Below, piece by piece: positions 51,746 to 61,686 of a DNA stretch of 64,000 nucleotides. The translations under genes were made by a program, and so were the position numbers. The first letter of the stretch is position 1; every line of letters begins with the position of its first letter. Under the pieces are notes generated by a model. The model was given only the letters and a program-made list of their open reading frames with translations, was not told the origin of the DNA and did not search any database. Source of the stretch: UBA5796 sp040752455 (GTDB lineage Bacteria; Chloroflexota; Anaerolineae; Anaerolineales; Villigracilaceae); the NCBI GenBank assembly GCA_049324115.1, contig JBMOMN010000035.1, positions 1 to 64,000 on the forward strand. Reading direction: 5' to 3'.

Positions 51746-52114
51746 ATGCCCCGTTACGTGAAAATTGCCAACCTGAACAGGACGATTGACGCGCTCGAGG
51801 CCCGTTACTGTAGCTCGTTCCTTTGCCAGCTTCGCGGCCTGACCTTTCGCCGCCGGATCGCGCGGGACGAGGGCCTGCTCCTGGTCCAACGGCATGACAG
51901 CCGCCTGGAAGCGTCCATCCACATGCTCTTCTGCTTCACCGACCTGGCGATCATCTGGCTCGACTCCTCGTTGAAGGTTGTGGATAAGGTCCTGGCAAAG
52001 GCCTGGCGGCCGGCGTATTTCCCCGCCCGCCCGGCCAAATACATCCTTGAAACCCAGCCTGAACGCCTGGGCGACTTCGAAGCAGGCGATCAAATCGAAT
52101 TGGAAAATGCGTAA
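51746..52114 (+). CDS. DUF192 family protein
   Basis: 122 aa. It shows the compact DUF192 pattern: LRGLTFRRRIARDEGLLLV in place of the common RGLM.R..L..d.GMLF, followed by IHMLFCFTDLAIIWLDSS and YILE.....G.......GD. No signal peptide. Its function is unknown in most bacteria. It overlaps the start of the next gene by 8 nt, so the two are co-transcribed and probably translationally coupled. Confidence 0.82.
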   Translation: MPRYVKIANLNRTIDALEARYCSSFLCQLRGLTFRRRIARDEGLLLVQRHDSRLEASIHMLFCFTDLAIIWLDSSLKVVDKVLAKAWRPAYFPARPAKYILETQPERLGDFEAGDQIELENA

Positions 52115-53522
52115 ATTATCACTGACCCTGACGGCCATCCTGGTCTTCATCACCGCCTTCCAGCCCGTTTCGGCCCAGACCGCCACGCCTCCCGCCGGGC
52201 CGGTCTACATCATCCAGGAGGGCGACACGCTCTGGGAGATTGCCTACCGCTTCAACATCACCTTCGATGAGCTGGTCGCCGCCAACCCGGATATTGACCC
52301 GGACTTCATCTCGGTCGGCCAGCAACTGGTGATCCCGGGGCTGGAAGGCATCACCGGCGTGCTGACCACGGAGGTGGTCGCGCTCGGGGAGACCTTCCGC
52401 AGCCTGAGCCGGCGCTACCAGGTCTCGACGGACATCCTGCAACGCCTGAACCGGATCGTCAGCCCGACCGAGTTGTACGCCGGGGTCAGCCTGGTCGTCC
52501 CGGTCACGGATGAGAGCGCCGCGCTGAAAGGGCGCGTCAGCCTGGGGTCCGGGGAGACGATGCTGGAACTGGCCGCCCGCCAGAACGCCAACCCCTGGTC
52601 GCTGGCAGGTGTCAACGAGACCGGCGCGCCGGGCCGCACCCTCCCGAAGGATATTCTTTACACCTGGAACGAAACGTCCGATGCCCAGGCCAGCGGGCTG
52701 CCCCCGGCGTTCCAGAGCATCGAGGTCTCCCCGCTGCCGTTGGTGCAGGGGATGACCACCGAGATCATCGTGGCAACCTCAGCCCGGAGCCTGACCGGAA
52801 CCCTGGTGGATTACCCGCTCCAGTTCTTCGGGCTGGATGCCGGGAAACAGGTCGCCCTCCAGGGGGTCCACGCCATGCTGGAACCCGGCCTGTACCCGCT
52901 GACCCTGACGGCCACCCTCGAGGACGGCAGCCAGCAATCCTTCGAACAGATGGTCCTGGTCGCCAGCGGTTTCTACCCCGACGACCCCGACCTCTACATC
53001 ATGGATGCTTCGACCATTGACGTGGAAGTGTCGGATACCGAGTTTGCCCAGGTGCTGGAGATCGCCTTGAAAGTCACGCCCGAACGGTACTGGCAGGGCC
53101 TGTTCACCAGCCCGGCCAGTCTCTTCCCGGAGCCTGAGTGCTACACCTCCCGGTTCGGGAACCGCCGCACCTACAAAACGCTGGAAGGAGAGACCAGGCT
53201 GCTGTCCTTCCACTCCGGGCAGGATTTCTGCGGCGGGACCGGGCTGCCGATCACGGCTGCGGCTCCGGGGATGGTCGTTTTCGCCGGGCCGCTCACCGTG
53301 CGCGGGAATGCGACGATCATTGACCACGGCTGGGGCATTTTTACCGGGTATTACCACCAATCCGAAATCCTTGTCTCGGTCGGGGAGCAGGTGGAATCGG
53401 GGCAGTTGATCGGCTACGTCGGCGCGACCGGGCGCGTCACCGGCGGACACCTGCACTGGGAAGTCTGGGTGAACGGCATCCAGGTCAATCCCCTCACCTG
53501 GCTGGAACAGCAGTTTCCTTAA
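52107..53522 (+). CDS. Secreted LysM / M23 peptidase
   Basis: 471 aa from ATG at 52107, where a signal peptide starts (MRKLSLTLTAILVF, cleaved after about residue 23). An earlier in-frame start at 51978 would put 43 extra residues inside the DUF192 gene. One clear LysM (about 33-78, YIIQEGDTLWEIAYRFN) and a second weaker one (about 90-130) precede a beta-rich middle. The C-terminal M23 domain has FHSGQDFCGG (His/Asp ligands) and GGHLHWEVWVNG (HxH), so the zinc site appears complete. Likely a peptidoglycan-related endopeptidase. Confidence 0.88.
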   Translation: MRKLSLTLTAILVFITAFQPVSAQTATPPAGPVYIIQEGDTLWEIAYRFNITFDELVAANPDIDPDFISVGQQLVIPGLEGITGVLTTEVVALGETFRSLSRRYQVSTDILQRLNRIVSPTELYAGVSLVVPVTDESAALKGRVSLGSGETMLELAARQNANPWSLAGVNETGAPGRTLPKDILYTWNETSDAQASGLPPAFQSIEVSPLPLVQGMTTEIIVATSARSLTGTLVDYPLQFFGLDAGKQVALQGVHAMLEPGLYPLTLTATLEDGSQQSFEQMVLVASGFYPDDPDLYIMDASTIDVEVSDTEFAQVLEIALKVTPERYWQGLFTSPASLFPEPECYTSRFGNRRTYKTLEGETRLLSFHSGQDFCGGTGLPITAAAPGMVVFAGPLTVRGNATIIDHGWGIFTGYYHQSEILVSVGEQVESGQLIGYVGATGRVTGGHLHWEVWVNGIQVNPLTWLEQQFP

Positions 53523-53530
53523 AATCACTG

Positions 53531-53559
53531 TTGATTTGCAATCACGAATATGCTAAACT
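53531..53559 (+). promoter_or_regulatory. Extended -10 promoter of the cNMP-binding gene
   Basis: TTGATT (53531-53536), 17-bp spacer, TAAACT (53554-53559) preceded by TGC, i.e. an extended -10; 30 bp before the ATG. Confidence 0.65.
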
Positions 53560-53589
53560 TTTTCAAGTGAAACCATTCGGGAGCCTTCG

Positions 53590-54087
53590 ATGAGCAATCT
53601 GGTCAATTTCTTGAAACAAGGCGATATCTTTTACCAGCTTACCCCCACCCAGTTGGAAATGATCGCCAACCTGTGCAAAGAGGTGACTTACCAACCGGGA
53701 GAGACGATTTTCAAGGAGAACAGCGACAGCAAGGAACTCTACGTCATCATGGACGGAGAAGTTGACATCTCGATAGACCCGTCCCTGGTTGGCGGGCCGG
53801 ACGTGGCCAACGAACCGCACAAAGTGATCGCGACCATGCGCCGCGGCCAATCCTTTGGAGAGATCGCCCTGGTGGATGAAGGATTGCGATCCGCCAGCGC
53901 CCAGGCCGGGAAATCCCCAACCCGCCTGTTGGTCATTCCCCGCGACAAGCTGATCATGCTCTGCGAGACCTACCCGCAGTTGGGCTACCGCCTGATGAAC
54001 AACCTTGCCGCCGACCTGGCAATGAAGATCCGCAATACCGATTTGCGGGTGCGGGAACAACTCCTGTACGGCCTGAAAGCGAAGTAA
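53590..54087 (+). CDS. Cyclic-nucleotide-binding domain protein
   Basis: 165 aa, a single cNMP-binding (CRP-like) beta-barrel: QPGETIFKENSDSKELYVIM and the phosphate-binding cassette region GQSFGEIALVDEGLRSASAQ (GE..l.....R.A pattern kept). There is no helix-turn-helix, so it is not itself a transcription factor. It lies directly upstream of the liv operon but has its own promoter, and liv has a separate one. Confidence 0.85.
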   Translation: MSNLVNFLKQGDIFYQLTPTQLEMIANLCKEVTYQPGETIFKENSDSKELYVIMDGEVDISIDPSLVGGPDVANEPHKVIATMRRGQSFGEIALVDEGLRSASAQAGKSPTRLLVIPRDKLIMLCETYPQLGYRLMNNLAADLAMKIRNTDLRVREQLLYGLKAK

Positions 54088-54116
54088 AAAAAACATAAAT
54101 AATTGAAGAAACCCAC

Positions 54117-54145
54117 TTGACCCTCGCTCTAATTCCCATTAGGAT
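54117..54145 (+). promoter_or_regulatory. Sigma-70 promoter of the liv operon
   Basis: TTGACC (54117-54122), exactly 17 bp, TAGGAT (54140-54145). It leaves a leader of nearly 200 nt before livK. The leader contains an unused strong Shine-Dalgarno AAAAGGAGGTG (54241-54251) and the real one AGGAGGAGGAAG (54331-54342). Confidence 0.75.
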
Positions 54146-54348
54146 GTACCTGCCAATAGTGAAATTATTCCGTAATCGGCCGAGTAACGGGCAACTTCTC
54201 GACGGGTTATCGTTTTATACCTGCAAGAAAATCTTCATACAAAAGGAGGTGGTGCGCGACCGGTCATTCGACGAGCATGGTCAGCTGGTTTCTCAGACAA
54301 CCCGATGAATCGGGAACCTATCTATCTCTCAGGAGGAGGAAGATTTCC

Positions 54349-55560
54349 ATGAAGAAAATGCTCTTTATCGTATCGGTGCTGGTCGTTGCCAGCATGGTGC
54401 TTGCGGCCTGCGGTCCTGCGGGTCCTGCGGAATGCACCGATGAACTCGGCTGCGCGGTCTACGGTCCCGAAGACCCCATCCGCATTGCCTCTGCCCTGGT
54501 CATCACCGGCCCCGATGCCCAACTCGGTCTCGACTCCCAGCACGGCATTGAAATCGCCATTGCCATGCGGGGTGACGTCGCCGGTCACTCGGTCGAACTC
54601 CAGGCTGAAGACGACGGCTGTAACGCAGAAGGCGGCCAGGCTGCCGGTCAGAAGATCGTCTCCGATCCTTCGATCGTAGCCGTAGTTGGCACCAGCTGCT
54701 CCGGCGCTGGCGTCCCGATGTCCAAGGTCATTTCCGAGGCCGGTTACGCGATGGTTTCCCCGTCCAACACCGCCCCGTCCCTGACCGATCCCGCCCAGGC
54801 CTGGAATCCCGGCTACCTGCGGACCGCTCATAACGACAAAGTCCAGGGCGCGGCCATGGCCAAGTTCGCCTATGAAGTCCTCGGTCTCAAGACCGCGGCT
54901 GCCATCCACGACGGCGACCCCTATACCGAAGGCCTGGCGAATGCTTTCCGCGAGTCCTTCGAGAGCATGGGCGGCAAGGTGGTTGCGTTCACGGCTGTGA
55001 GCAAGGGCGATACCGATATGAAACCCGTGTTGACCGCTGTGGCAGCCTCCGAAGGCGGCGCGCCGGAATTCCTGTTCTTCCCGGTCTTCACTGCTGAATG
55101 CGCCTTCCTGGCCAAGCAGACCAAAGAAGTGACCGGCCTCGAGAACACCGTGACCGCGGCTGCGGACGGCTGCTTCTCGGCTGCTGCGGCAGAAGCCATC
55201 GGCGAAGCCGGCAACGGCATGTACTTCTCCGGCCCCGACCTGTCCTTCTCGGGCGACACCTACGTCACCTTCAAGGAACAATACAACACCCTGTTCGGCT
55301 CTGACCCGATCTCGGTCTTCCACGCCCACGCCTTCGACGCCACCAACATGATCTTCGACTGCATCGAGCAGGTCGGCGTCACCAGCGACGACGGATCGTT
55401 GTCGGTTGGCCGCGCGGCCCTGCGCTCCTGCCTTTACGCCACTTCCGGCTACCAGGGCATCACCGGCACCCTGACCTGCAACGAGTACGGTGACTGCGCC
55501 GACCCGAAGATCTCGGTTTCCATCCTCGAGACCGGCGAATACAAGCGCATCTGGCCGTAA
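54349..55560 (+). CDS. livK: Branched-chain amino-acid ABC transporter substrate-binding lipoprotein
   Basis: 403 aa from ATG at 54349. The lipoprotein signal has LAAC with Cys21. Peripla_BP_6 features: ALVITGPDAQLGLDSQHGIEIA, VVGTSCSGAGVPMSKVIS, MVSPSNTAPSLTDP, and HAFDATNMIFDCIEQ near the end. It binds leucine/isoleucine/valine or related amino acids outside the membrane and delivers them to LivHM. It is the first gene of the operon. A hairpin after it may raise its expression over the permeases. Codon use looks strongly biased, fitting high expression. Confidence 0.9.
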   Translation: MKKMLFIVSVLVVASMVLAACGPAGPAECTDELGCAVYGPEDPIRIASALVITGPDAQLGLDSQHGIEIAIAMRGDVAGHSVELQAEDDGCNAEGGQAAGQKIVSDPSIVAVVGTSCSGAGVPMSKVISEAGYAMVSPSNTAPSLTDPAQAWNPGYLRTAHNDKVQGAAMAKFAYEVLGLKTAAAIHDGDPYTEGLANAFRESFESMGGKVVAFTAVSKGDTDMKPVLTAVAASEGGAPEFLFFPVFTAECAFLAKQTKEVTGLENTVTAAADGCFSAAAAEAIGEAGNGMYFSGPDLSFSGDTYVTFKEQYNTLFGSDPISVFHAHAFDATNMIFDCIEQVGVTSDDGSLSVGRAALRSCLYATSGYQGITGTLTCNEYGDCADPKISVSILETGEYKRIWP

Positions 55561-55599
55561 CCGAACTGCAGCCAAGCTGCGTCTGTTATGCACGACAAA

Positions 55600-55629
55600 A
55601 TGGGCTCGGGCCCAAAAACCCGGGCCCAT
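55600..55629 (+). terminator. Intercistronic hairpin between livK and livH
   Basis: Stem ATGGGCTCGGG with CCCGGGCCCAT (one G-U pair), loop CCCAAAAA. No T-run follows, so a partial terminator or mRNA-stabilising element is more likely than a full stop. Confidence 0.65.
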
Positions 55630-55653
55630 TATCCAAATTTGTGGAGATAATCC

Positions 55654-56715
55654 ATGCAAAGACGCTTGCAAAACATCAATTACCTCGACCTTGTGCTCTG
55701 GTTTATTCGTGTGTCAATCATCGTCGTCGTTGTGTGGGGGTCAATCGCTACACTCAGGGATAATCCGTATTCCGGCCGCAACTGGATTGATTTCATCGTT
55801 TTCGGCATTGCCCAGGGCAGCATGTATGCTTTGATCGCCATCGGCTACACCCTGGTTTACGGTGTGCTTTTCATGATCAACTTCGCCCACGGCGAGTTCT
55901 TCATGGCCGGCGTGATGACGGCAACCATCTTCGTTGCCGGGCCGTTGAGCGCATCCGGCTATCTCGACCGCCAGCCCATTATCAGCCTGCTCTTGATCAT
56001 GGCCGTTTCCATGCTCACCTCCGTTGGGGTAGCCATCTTGACAGAACGCGTGGCTTACCGTCCGTTGCGTAAAGCGCCCCGTCTCGTGCCGTTGATCACA
56101 GCCATCGGGGCGTCATTTTTCTGGCAATACACCTTCCGCGGCCTATACGGGTCCGAAGTCAAGCCTTTCCCCCAGGTGGAAGCGTTATCCGGGAAGATCC
56201 CCTTCCTCGGGACGGAATTGCTGGCATCTCAACTGGTCGTTATTATCGCAACCGTGGTCATGCTCGTCGGTTTATATTTATTCGTAATGCGAACCAAGAC
56301 AGGCAAAGCCATCCGCGCGGTCGCAGAAGACAAGGACGTGGCTGCTTTGATGGGCATTGACGTTGACCGGACCATCTCGATCACCTTCGCATTGGGCGCT
56401 TCGATGGCTGGAGCTGCAGGCGTCCTGTATGCGCTGGTTTTTCGCCAGGTACACTATTTCATGGGCTTCCTGCCCGGCCTGAAGGCATTCACGTCCGCCG
56501 TATTGGGCGGCATCGGCAGCATACCCGGGGCGGCCATCGGCGGATTGTTCCTGGGTATCTTCGAATCAGTGGGGCCGCCCCTCTTCCTCGATGGCTTGAA
56601 TGTCCCAGCCTACCACCAACTCAAAGATGTCATCGCCTTCACCATGCTGGTCTTGATCCTCATCTTCCGCCCGCAAGGTATCATCGGCGAGCGCCTGGCT
56701 GAGAAGAAGGCATAA
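55654..56715 (+). CDS. livH: Branched-chain amino-acid ABC transporter permease
   Basis: 353 aa, about 8 TM helices. LivH signatures include GSMYALIAIGYTLVYGVLFMINFAHGEFF, split as GSMYALIAIGYTLVYG and INFAHGEFFM, and the EAA-type coupling region KAIRAVAEDKDVAALMGIDV. An extra N-terminal helix (about 14-34) precedes the usual core. Ends 9 bp before livM. Confidence 0.92.
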   Translation: MQRRLQNINYLDLVLWFIRVSIIVVVVWGSIATLRDNPYSGRNWIDFIVFGIAQGSMYALIAIGYTLVYGVLFMINFAHGEFFMAGVMTATIFVAGPLSASGYLDRQPIISLLLIMAVSMLTSVGVAILTERVAYRPLRKAPRLVPLITAIGASFFWQYTFRGLYGSEVKPFPQVEALSGKIPFLGTELLASQLVVIIATVVMLVGLYLFVMRTKTGKAIRAVAEDKDVAALMGIDVDRTISITFALGASMAGAAGVLYALVFRQVHYFMGFLPGLKAFTSAVLGGIGSIPGAAIGGLFLGIFESVGPPLFLDGLNVPAYHQLKDVIAFTMLVLILIFRPQGIIGERLAEKKA

Positions 56716-56724
56716 GGAGGCCTC

Positions 56725-58404
56725 ATGAACCCCGAAAAGAAATTCACCTTGCGAGACGCCATCAACCAGGGTTTGATAGCCGGCATAATCACAGCCTTGA
56801 TCAGCATGGTGGGCATGGTCGAACTGTTCAGCAAACGGCAGCTCATTGCCAACGTGATGACCACCGCCCAGGTATTCATCCTCATAGCCCCAACCCTGAT
56901 CAGCTACCAATCCGCGAAGAAAGCTGCCAAAAACAACGCCCTGGCATCCGGCGCGGTGACAGGATTCTTCGCCTCGATCCCGGTCATCGTCCTGGTCCTC
57001 CTGGCCTCGGCCTTCGACCTGCGCCAATTCCTGATCAACGTTTCACCCAACCTGATCACCACCTTGACCTTTGGGCAGGGCGCCGTTATGGGGAGCCTCA
57101 TCCTGGCTGTGATCAGTACGTCCGTCGGGCTTGGGGCCGCCGGCCTGTACCTCTTGGATGAAAAATACCGCAAACCCATCCTCACCGGCCTGCTCTGGAC
57201 CCTGCTCGTCGGCATGTTCTCGGAAATCCTCCAGGAGCGGTTGCGCGCCTTCTTCGGGATTCCGTTTACCAACCTGATCATCCGCTCCAAAGCCTTGCAG
57301 CCCGTCGTCGCCGTCATCCTCCTGGTCGGTATTACGGCCATCGCCTACTACTGGGGACAGCGCGGCGCGAGTTTCTCGGAGCGGATCGCCAACCAGTCCG
57401 CGACACAGCGCCGCAACATGACCATCGCCCAGCGCGTCGCTTTCTTCGTGCTGCTGCTCGCCATGCCCCTGCTGCTGGGGAGCTATCTTTCGGAAGTAGT
57501 CAACAACGTGGGCATCTACGTGCTGATGGGATTGGGCCTGAACATCGTGGTCGGTTTTGCCGGCCTGCTCGACCTGGGTTACGTGGCCTTCTTCGCCATC
57601 GGGGCTTACGTAATGGCCATCATGACCTCCGAAGGGTTCCTGGGAGTGACCCAGACATCCTTCTGGGTGGCCTTGCCCGTCAGCGTCATCACCGCGGTAG
57701 CTGCGGGCGTCTTCCTGGGGACTCCGGTCCTGCGGATGCGCGGCGACTATCTCGCCATCGTCACCCTGGGTTTCGGCGAGATCATCCGCATCATGGCCAA
57801 CTCGGACCTGCTCAAGCCCTACATCGGCGGCGCCCAGGGCGTGCTGCAAATCCCCAAGCCTTCATTCTTTGGCACAAGCCTGATCCAGCCCGGACAGTTG
57901 TATTACGTCGTCCTGGCGGGCGTGCTGCTGGCCTGGTTCGTCTCCACCCGCCTGAGCAACTCCCGCCTGGGACGCCAGTGGATGGCAATGCGTGAGGACG
58001 AAGACGTGGCGGAGGCCATGGGCATCAACCTGGTCAACACCAAACTCCTGGCGTTTGCCATCGGGGCGGGGTTCTCCGGGTTGTCCGGCGCGATCTACGC
58101 CAGCAAGCTGACCTCCATCTTCCCGCACAGCTTCAACCTGCTCATTTCGATCAACGTCCTCAGCCTGATCATCGTCGGCGGGATGGGCAGCCTGCCCGGG
58201 GTGGTCGTCGGCTCGCTCATCCTGGTCGGCCTGCCTGAACTGCTGCGTGAGTTTGCCGAATTCCGCCTGTGGATGTACGGCGCTTTGCTGGTCGTGATGA
58301 TGCTGGCGAAACCCGAAGGATTCTGGCCATCCGCAATTACCAAACGGGAGTTGCACGCTTATGATGAAAACATCCCAATCGAAGAACCCGTAGCGGCAGA
58401 CTAG
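56725..58404 (+). CDS. livM: Branched-chain amino-acid ABC transporter permease with long N-terminal extension
   Basis: 559 aa. The LivM core starts near residue 245 (VGIYVLMGLGLNIVVGFAGLLDLGYVAFFAIGAY, split across TM helices) and includes RMRGDYLAIVTLGFGEIIR and the coupling motif MREDEDVAEAMGINLVNTKL. LivM proteins are usually 300-420 aa. The extra N-terminal about 240 residues add around six predicted TM helices (near 19-34, 43-60, 73-94, 113-142, 151-170, 193-212) that do not look like LivM. No frame break is visible, so this is a real extension or fusion. Confidence 0.9.
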   Translation: MNPEKKFTLRDAINQGLIAGIITALISMVGMVELFSKRQLIANVMTTAQVFILIAPTLISYQSAKKAAKNNALASGAVTGFFASIPVIVLVLLASAFDLRQFLINVSPNLITTLTFGQGAVMGSLILAVISTSVGLGAAGLYLLDEKYRKPILTGLLWTLLVGMFSEILQERLRAFFGIPFTNLIIRSKALQPVVAVILLVGITAIAYYWGQRGASFSERIANQSATQRRNMTIAQRVAFFVLLLAMPLLLGSYLSEVVNNVGIYVLMGLGLNIVVGFAGLLDLGYVAFFAIGAYVMAIMTSEGFLGVTQTSFWVALPVSVITAVAAGVFLGTPVLRMRGDYLAIVTLGFGEIIRIMANSDLLKPYIGGAQGVLQIPKPSFFGTSLIQPGQLYYVVLAGVLLAWFVSTRLSNSRLGRQWMAMREDEDVAEAMGINLVNTKLLAFAIGAGFSGLSGAIYASKLTSIFPHSFNLLISINVLSLIIVGGMGSLPGVVVGSLILVGLPELLREFAEFRLWMYGALLVVMMLAKPEGFWPSAITKRELHAYDENIPIEEPVAAD

Positions 58405-58420
58405 GGAAACGGAGCGCAAC

Positions 58421-59224
<804 letters not shown>

Positions 59225-59240
59225 ACAGGAGCGTGCTCTC

Positions 59241-59954
<714 letters not shown>

Positions 59955-59977
59955 TCCCGCCCGGTCCTGCCAACCGC

Positions 59978-60012
59978 AAGGTATACAGCCCGCTGTATAC
60001 CTTGTTTGTTAA
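59978..60012 (+). terminator. Terminator of the liv operon
   Basis: A perfect 12-bp stem AAGGTATACAGC / GCTGTATACCTT with a 2-nt loop, followed by TTGTTTGTT. Confidence 0.85.
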
Positions 60013-60068
60013 ATCCATCTTTGCGAGGAAACTCCACAAGGATGTAGTATCATCATCCCGGAGGAATT

Positions 60069-61058
60069 ATGCTGATCCTGACCGCAGACGAAGTCCGAAA
60101 AGCGCTGCCCATGCGCGAAGCGATTGATGCGATGAAACGCGCTTACGCCGCCCTGTCCGGCGGGCGCGCCGAAGTCCCCCTGCGGACCCACCTGACTGTT
60201 TCGCCCCATAACGCCGCCAGCCTGTTCATGCCCGCCTTCGTCCAGATGGATGACGGCGAAGCGCTGGCCGTCAAAGTGGTCTCGCTCTTCCCCGACAACC
60301 CCAAGCGCGGACTGGCTTTCATCCAGGCGGCGGTGCTGGCGCTCGAAGCGGACACCGGCCGAGCGGTGGCCCTGCTCGAAGGCAGTTCCCTGACCGCCAT
60401 CCGCACGGGAGCCGGGAGCGGCGCGGCCATAGACGAGTTATCCCGCCCGGAGAGCAGGACCGCCGCGGTCTTCGGCGCCGGCGTGCAGGGACGCACCCAG
60501 CTCGAAGCCGCCTGCGCCGTCCGCCGGATCGAGACCGCCTGGGTCTACGACCCCGACCCGAAGCAGGCCCAAAAGTTCGTGGCAGAGATGGCCGGCAAGA
60601 GCGGGATCCCGCAGGATTTACGCATCGCCGGGTCGCCGGGCGAAGCCGTCAGCCAGGCGGACGTGGTTTGTACGGCGACCACGGCCACTCGTCCGGTTTT
60701 CGCTGCGGGAGACGTAAGGCCCGGGACGCACATCAGCGCGGTCGGGTCGTACACGCCGGGGATGCAGGAAATCCCCTCCGATATCGTCAAACGGGCCTAC
60801 GTTGTGGTAGATTCCCGCTCGGCGGCCCTGGCCGAGACCGGCGACCTGCTCCAGCCGATCCAGGCTGGGCTGTTCGGCGAGGACCACATCCGGGCCGAAC
60901 TGGGCGAAATCCTGCTCGGCCAGAAGCCGGGACGGACGTCCGAGGATCAGATCACCTTCTTCAAGTCGGTCGGCGTGGCCGTGCAGGACGCCGTAGCGGC
61001 GCACCTTGCATTGAGGAATGCTGATAAAATGAAAATCGGACAGCAAGTTAACTGGTAA
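60069..61058 (+). CDS. Ornithine cyclodeaminase / mu-crystallin family protein
   Basis: 329 aa. N-terminal LTADEVRKALPMREAIDAMK, substrate loop with PLRTHLTVSPH, and the Rossmann NAD-binding motif AVFGAGVQGRTQLEA (about 138-152). Later blocks DVVCTATTATRPVF and GTHISAVGSYTPGMQEI are typical of the family. It may be an ornithine cyclodeaminase, alanine dehydrogenase or ketimine reductase; the motifs do not decide. GGAGGAAT directly precedes the ATG. It starts a short operon with the DUF433/PIN pair, which sits 9 bp downstream. Confidence 0.87.
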   Translation: MLILTADEVRKALPMREAIDAMKRAYAALSGGRAEVPLRTHLTVSPHNAASLFMPAFVQMDDGEALAVKVVSLFPDNPKRGLAFIQAAVLALEADTGRAVALLEGSSLTAIRTGAGSGAAIDELSRPESRTAAVFGAGVQGRTQLEAACAVRRIETAWVYDPDPKQAQKFVAEMAGKSGIPQDLRIAGSPGEAVSQADVVCTATTATRPVFAAGDVRPGTHISAVGSYTPGMQEIPSDIVKRAYVVVDSRSAALAETGDLLQPIQAGLFGEDHIRAELGEILLGQKPGRTSEDQITFFKSVGVAVQDAVAAHLALRNADKMKIGQQVNW

Positions 61059-61067
61059 AGGAGATGA

Positions 61068-61313
61068 ATGATGAACCCGCTTCTGGAAAGAATTAGCATT
61101 GACCCGAATGTATGTTTTGGTAAGCCCTGCATTCGCGGCACACGCATCTGGGTGTCTTTGATCCTGGATTTCCTTGCCAGCGGCATGACCACTGATGAGG
61201 TGCTGGCCGAGTATCCGCAATTGACCCGTGAAGATATTCTGGCTGCAATCGCTTATGGGGCAGAGATGTCACGCGAACGATATATCCTGGTTTCCGCCGA
61301 GGAAACCGTATGA
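61068..61313 (+). CDS. DUF433 protein, probable antitoxin
   Basis: 81 aa (78-80 if the next ATG at 61071 is used, which has better spacing to the AAAGGAG Shine-Dalgarno). The sequence RISIDPNVCFGKPCIRGTRI is the DUF433 signature, followed by SGMTTDEVLAEYPQLTREDI, an HTH-like segment. Small DUF433 genes often sit 5' to DUF5615 PIN-like genes, as here. Overlaps the next gene by 4 nt (ATGA), typical of toxin-antitoxin pairs. Confidence 0.88.
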   Translation: MMNPLLERISIDPNVCFGKPCIRGTRIWVSLILDFLASGMTTDEVLAEYPQLTREDILAAIAYGAEMSRERYILVSAEETV

Positions 61314-61684
61314 AATTCAAACTCGACGAGAATTTTGGCCAGCGGACCTTAACGGTTTTCAAGGAAGAAGGTCATGATGTGCATACAATTCGCGAAGAAG
61401 GAATGACCGGGGCATCAGATTTACGCGTTTATAATACCTGCCAACAGGAACAACGCTGCCTGGTAACACTCGACCTCGATTTTGCGGACGTAACCCGGTT
61501 TCCACCTCAAGACACTGGGGGAATCATTGTTATTCGGATGTCAAGAAATCCCAGTCTTTCCGTTCTCGAATCCCTAATTCGCCAATGTTTGCAGGCATTG
61601 AAACAGAACCGGATCGAGGGACAATTGTGGATCGTCGAGCTTGGCAGGATTAGAATTCATCAAACCAATTCAGAAGAATCATAA
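61310..61684 (+). CDS. DUF5615 PIN-like protein, probable toxin
   Basis: 124 aa. KFKLDENFGQRTL carries the first acidic residue of the PIN-like (Mut7-C/DUF5615) site, and LVTLDLDFADVTRFPP carries the D.DF motif. Other acidic positions are less clear. As a putative RNase it would be neutralised by the DUF433 partner. Activity and target are untested. Confidence 0.87.
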   Translation: MKFKLDENFGQRTLTVFKEEGHDVHTIREEGMTGASDLRVYNTCQQEQRCLVTLDLDFADVTRFPPQDTGGIIVIRMSRNPSLSVLESLIRQCLQALKQNRIEGQLWIVELGRIRIHQTNSEES

Positions 61685-61686
61685 AG

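Noticed and set aside
54117..54308. A 63-codon leader peptide for liv with several Leu/Ile/Val codons near its start.
   Set aside because: Its first codons lie inside the predicted promoter, before the expected transcription start, so the branched-chain-rich part would not be transcribed.
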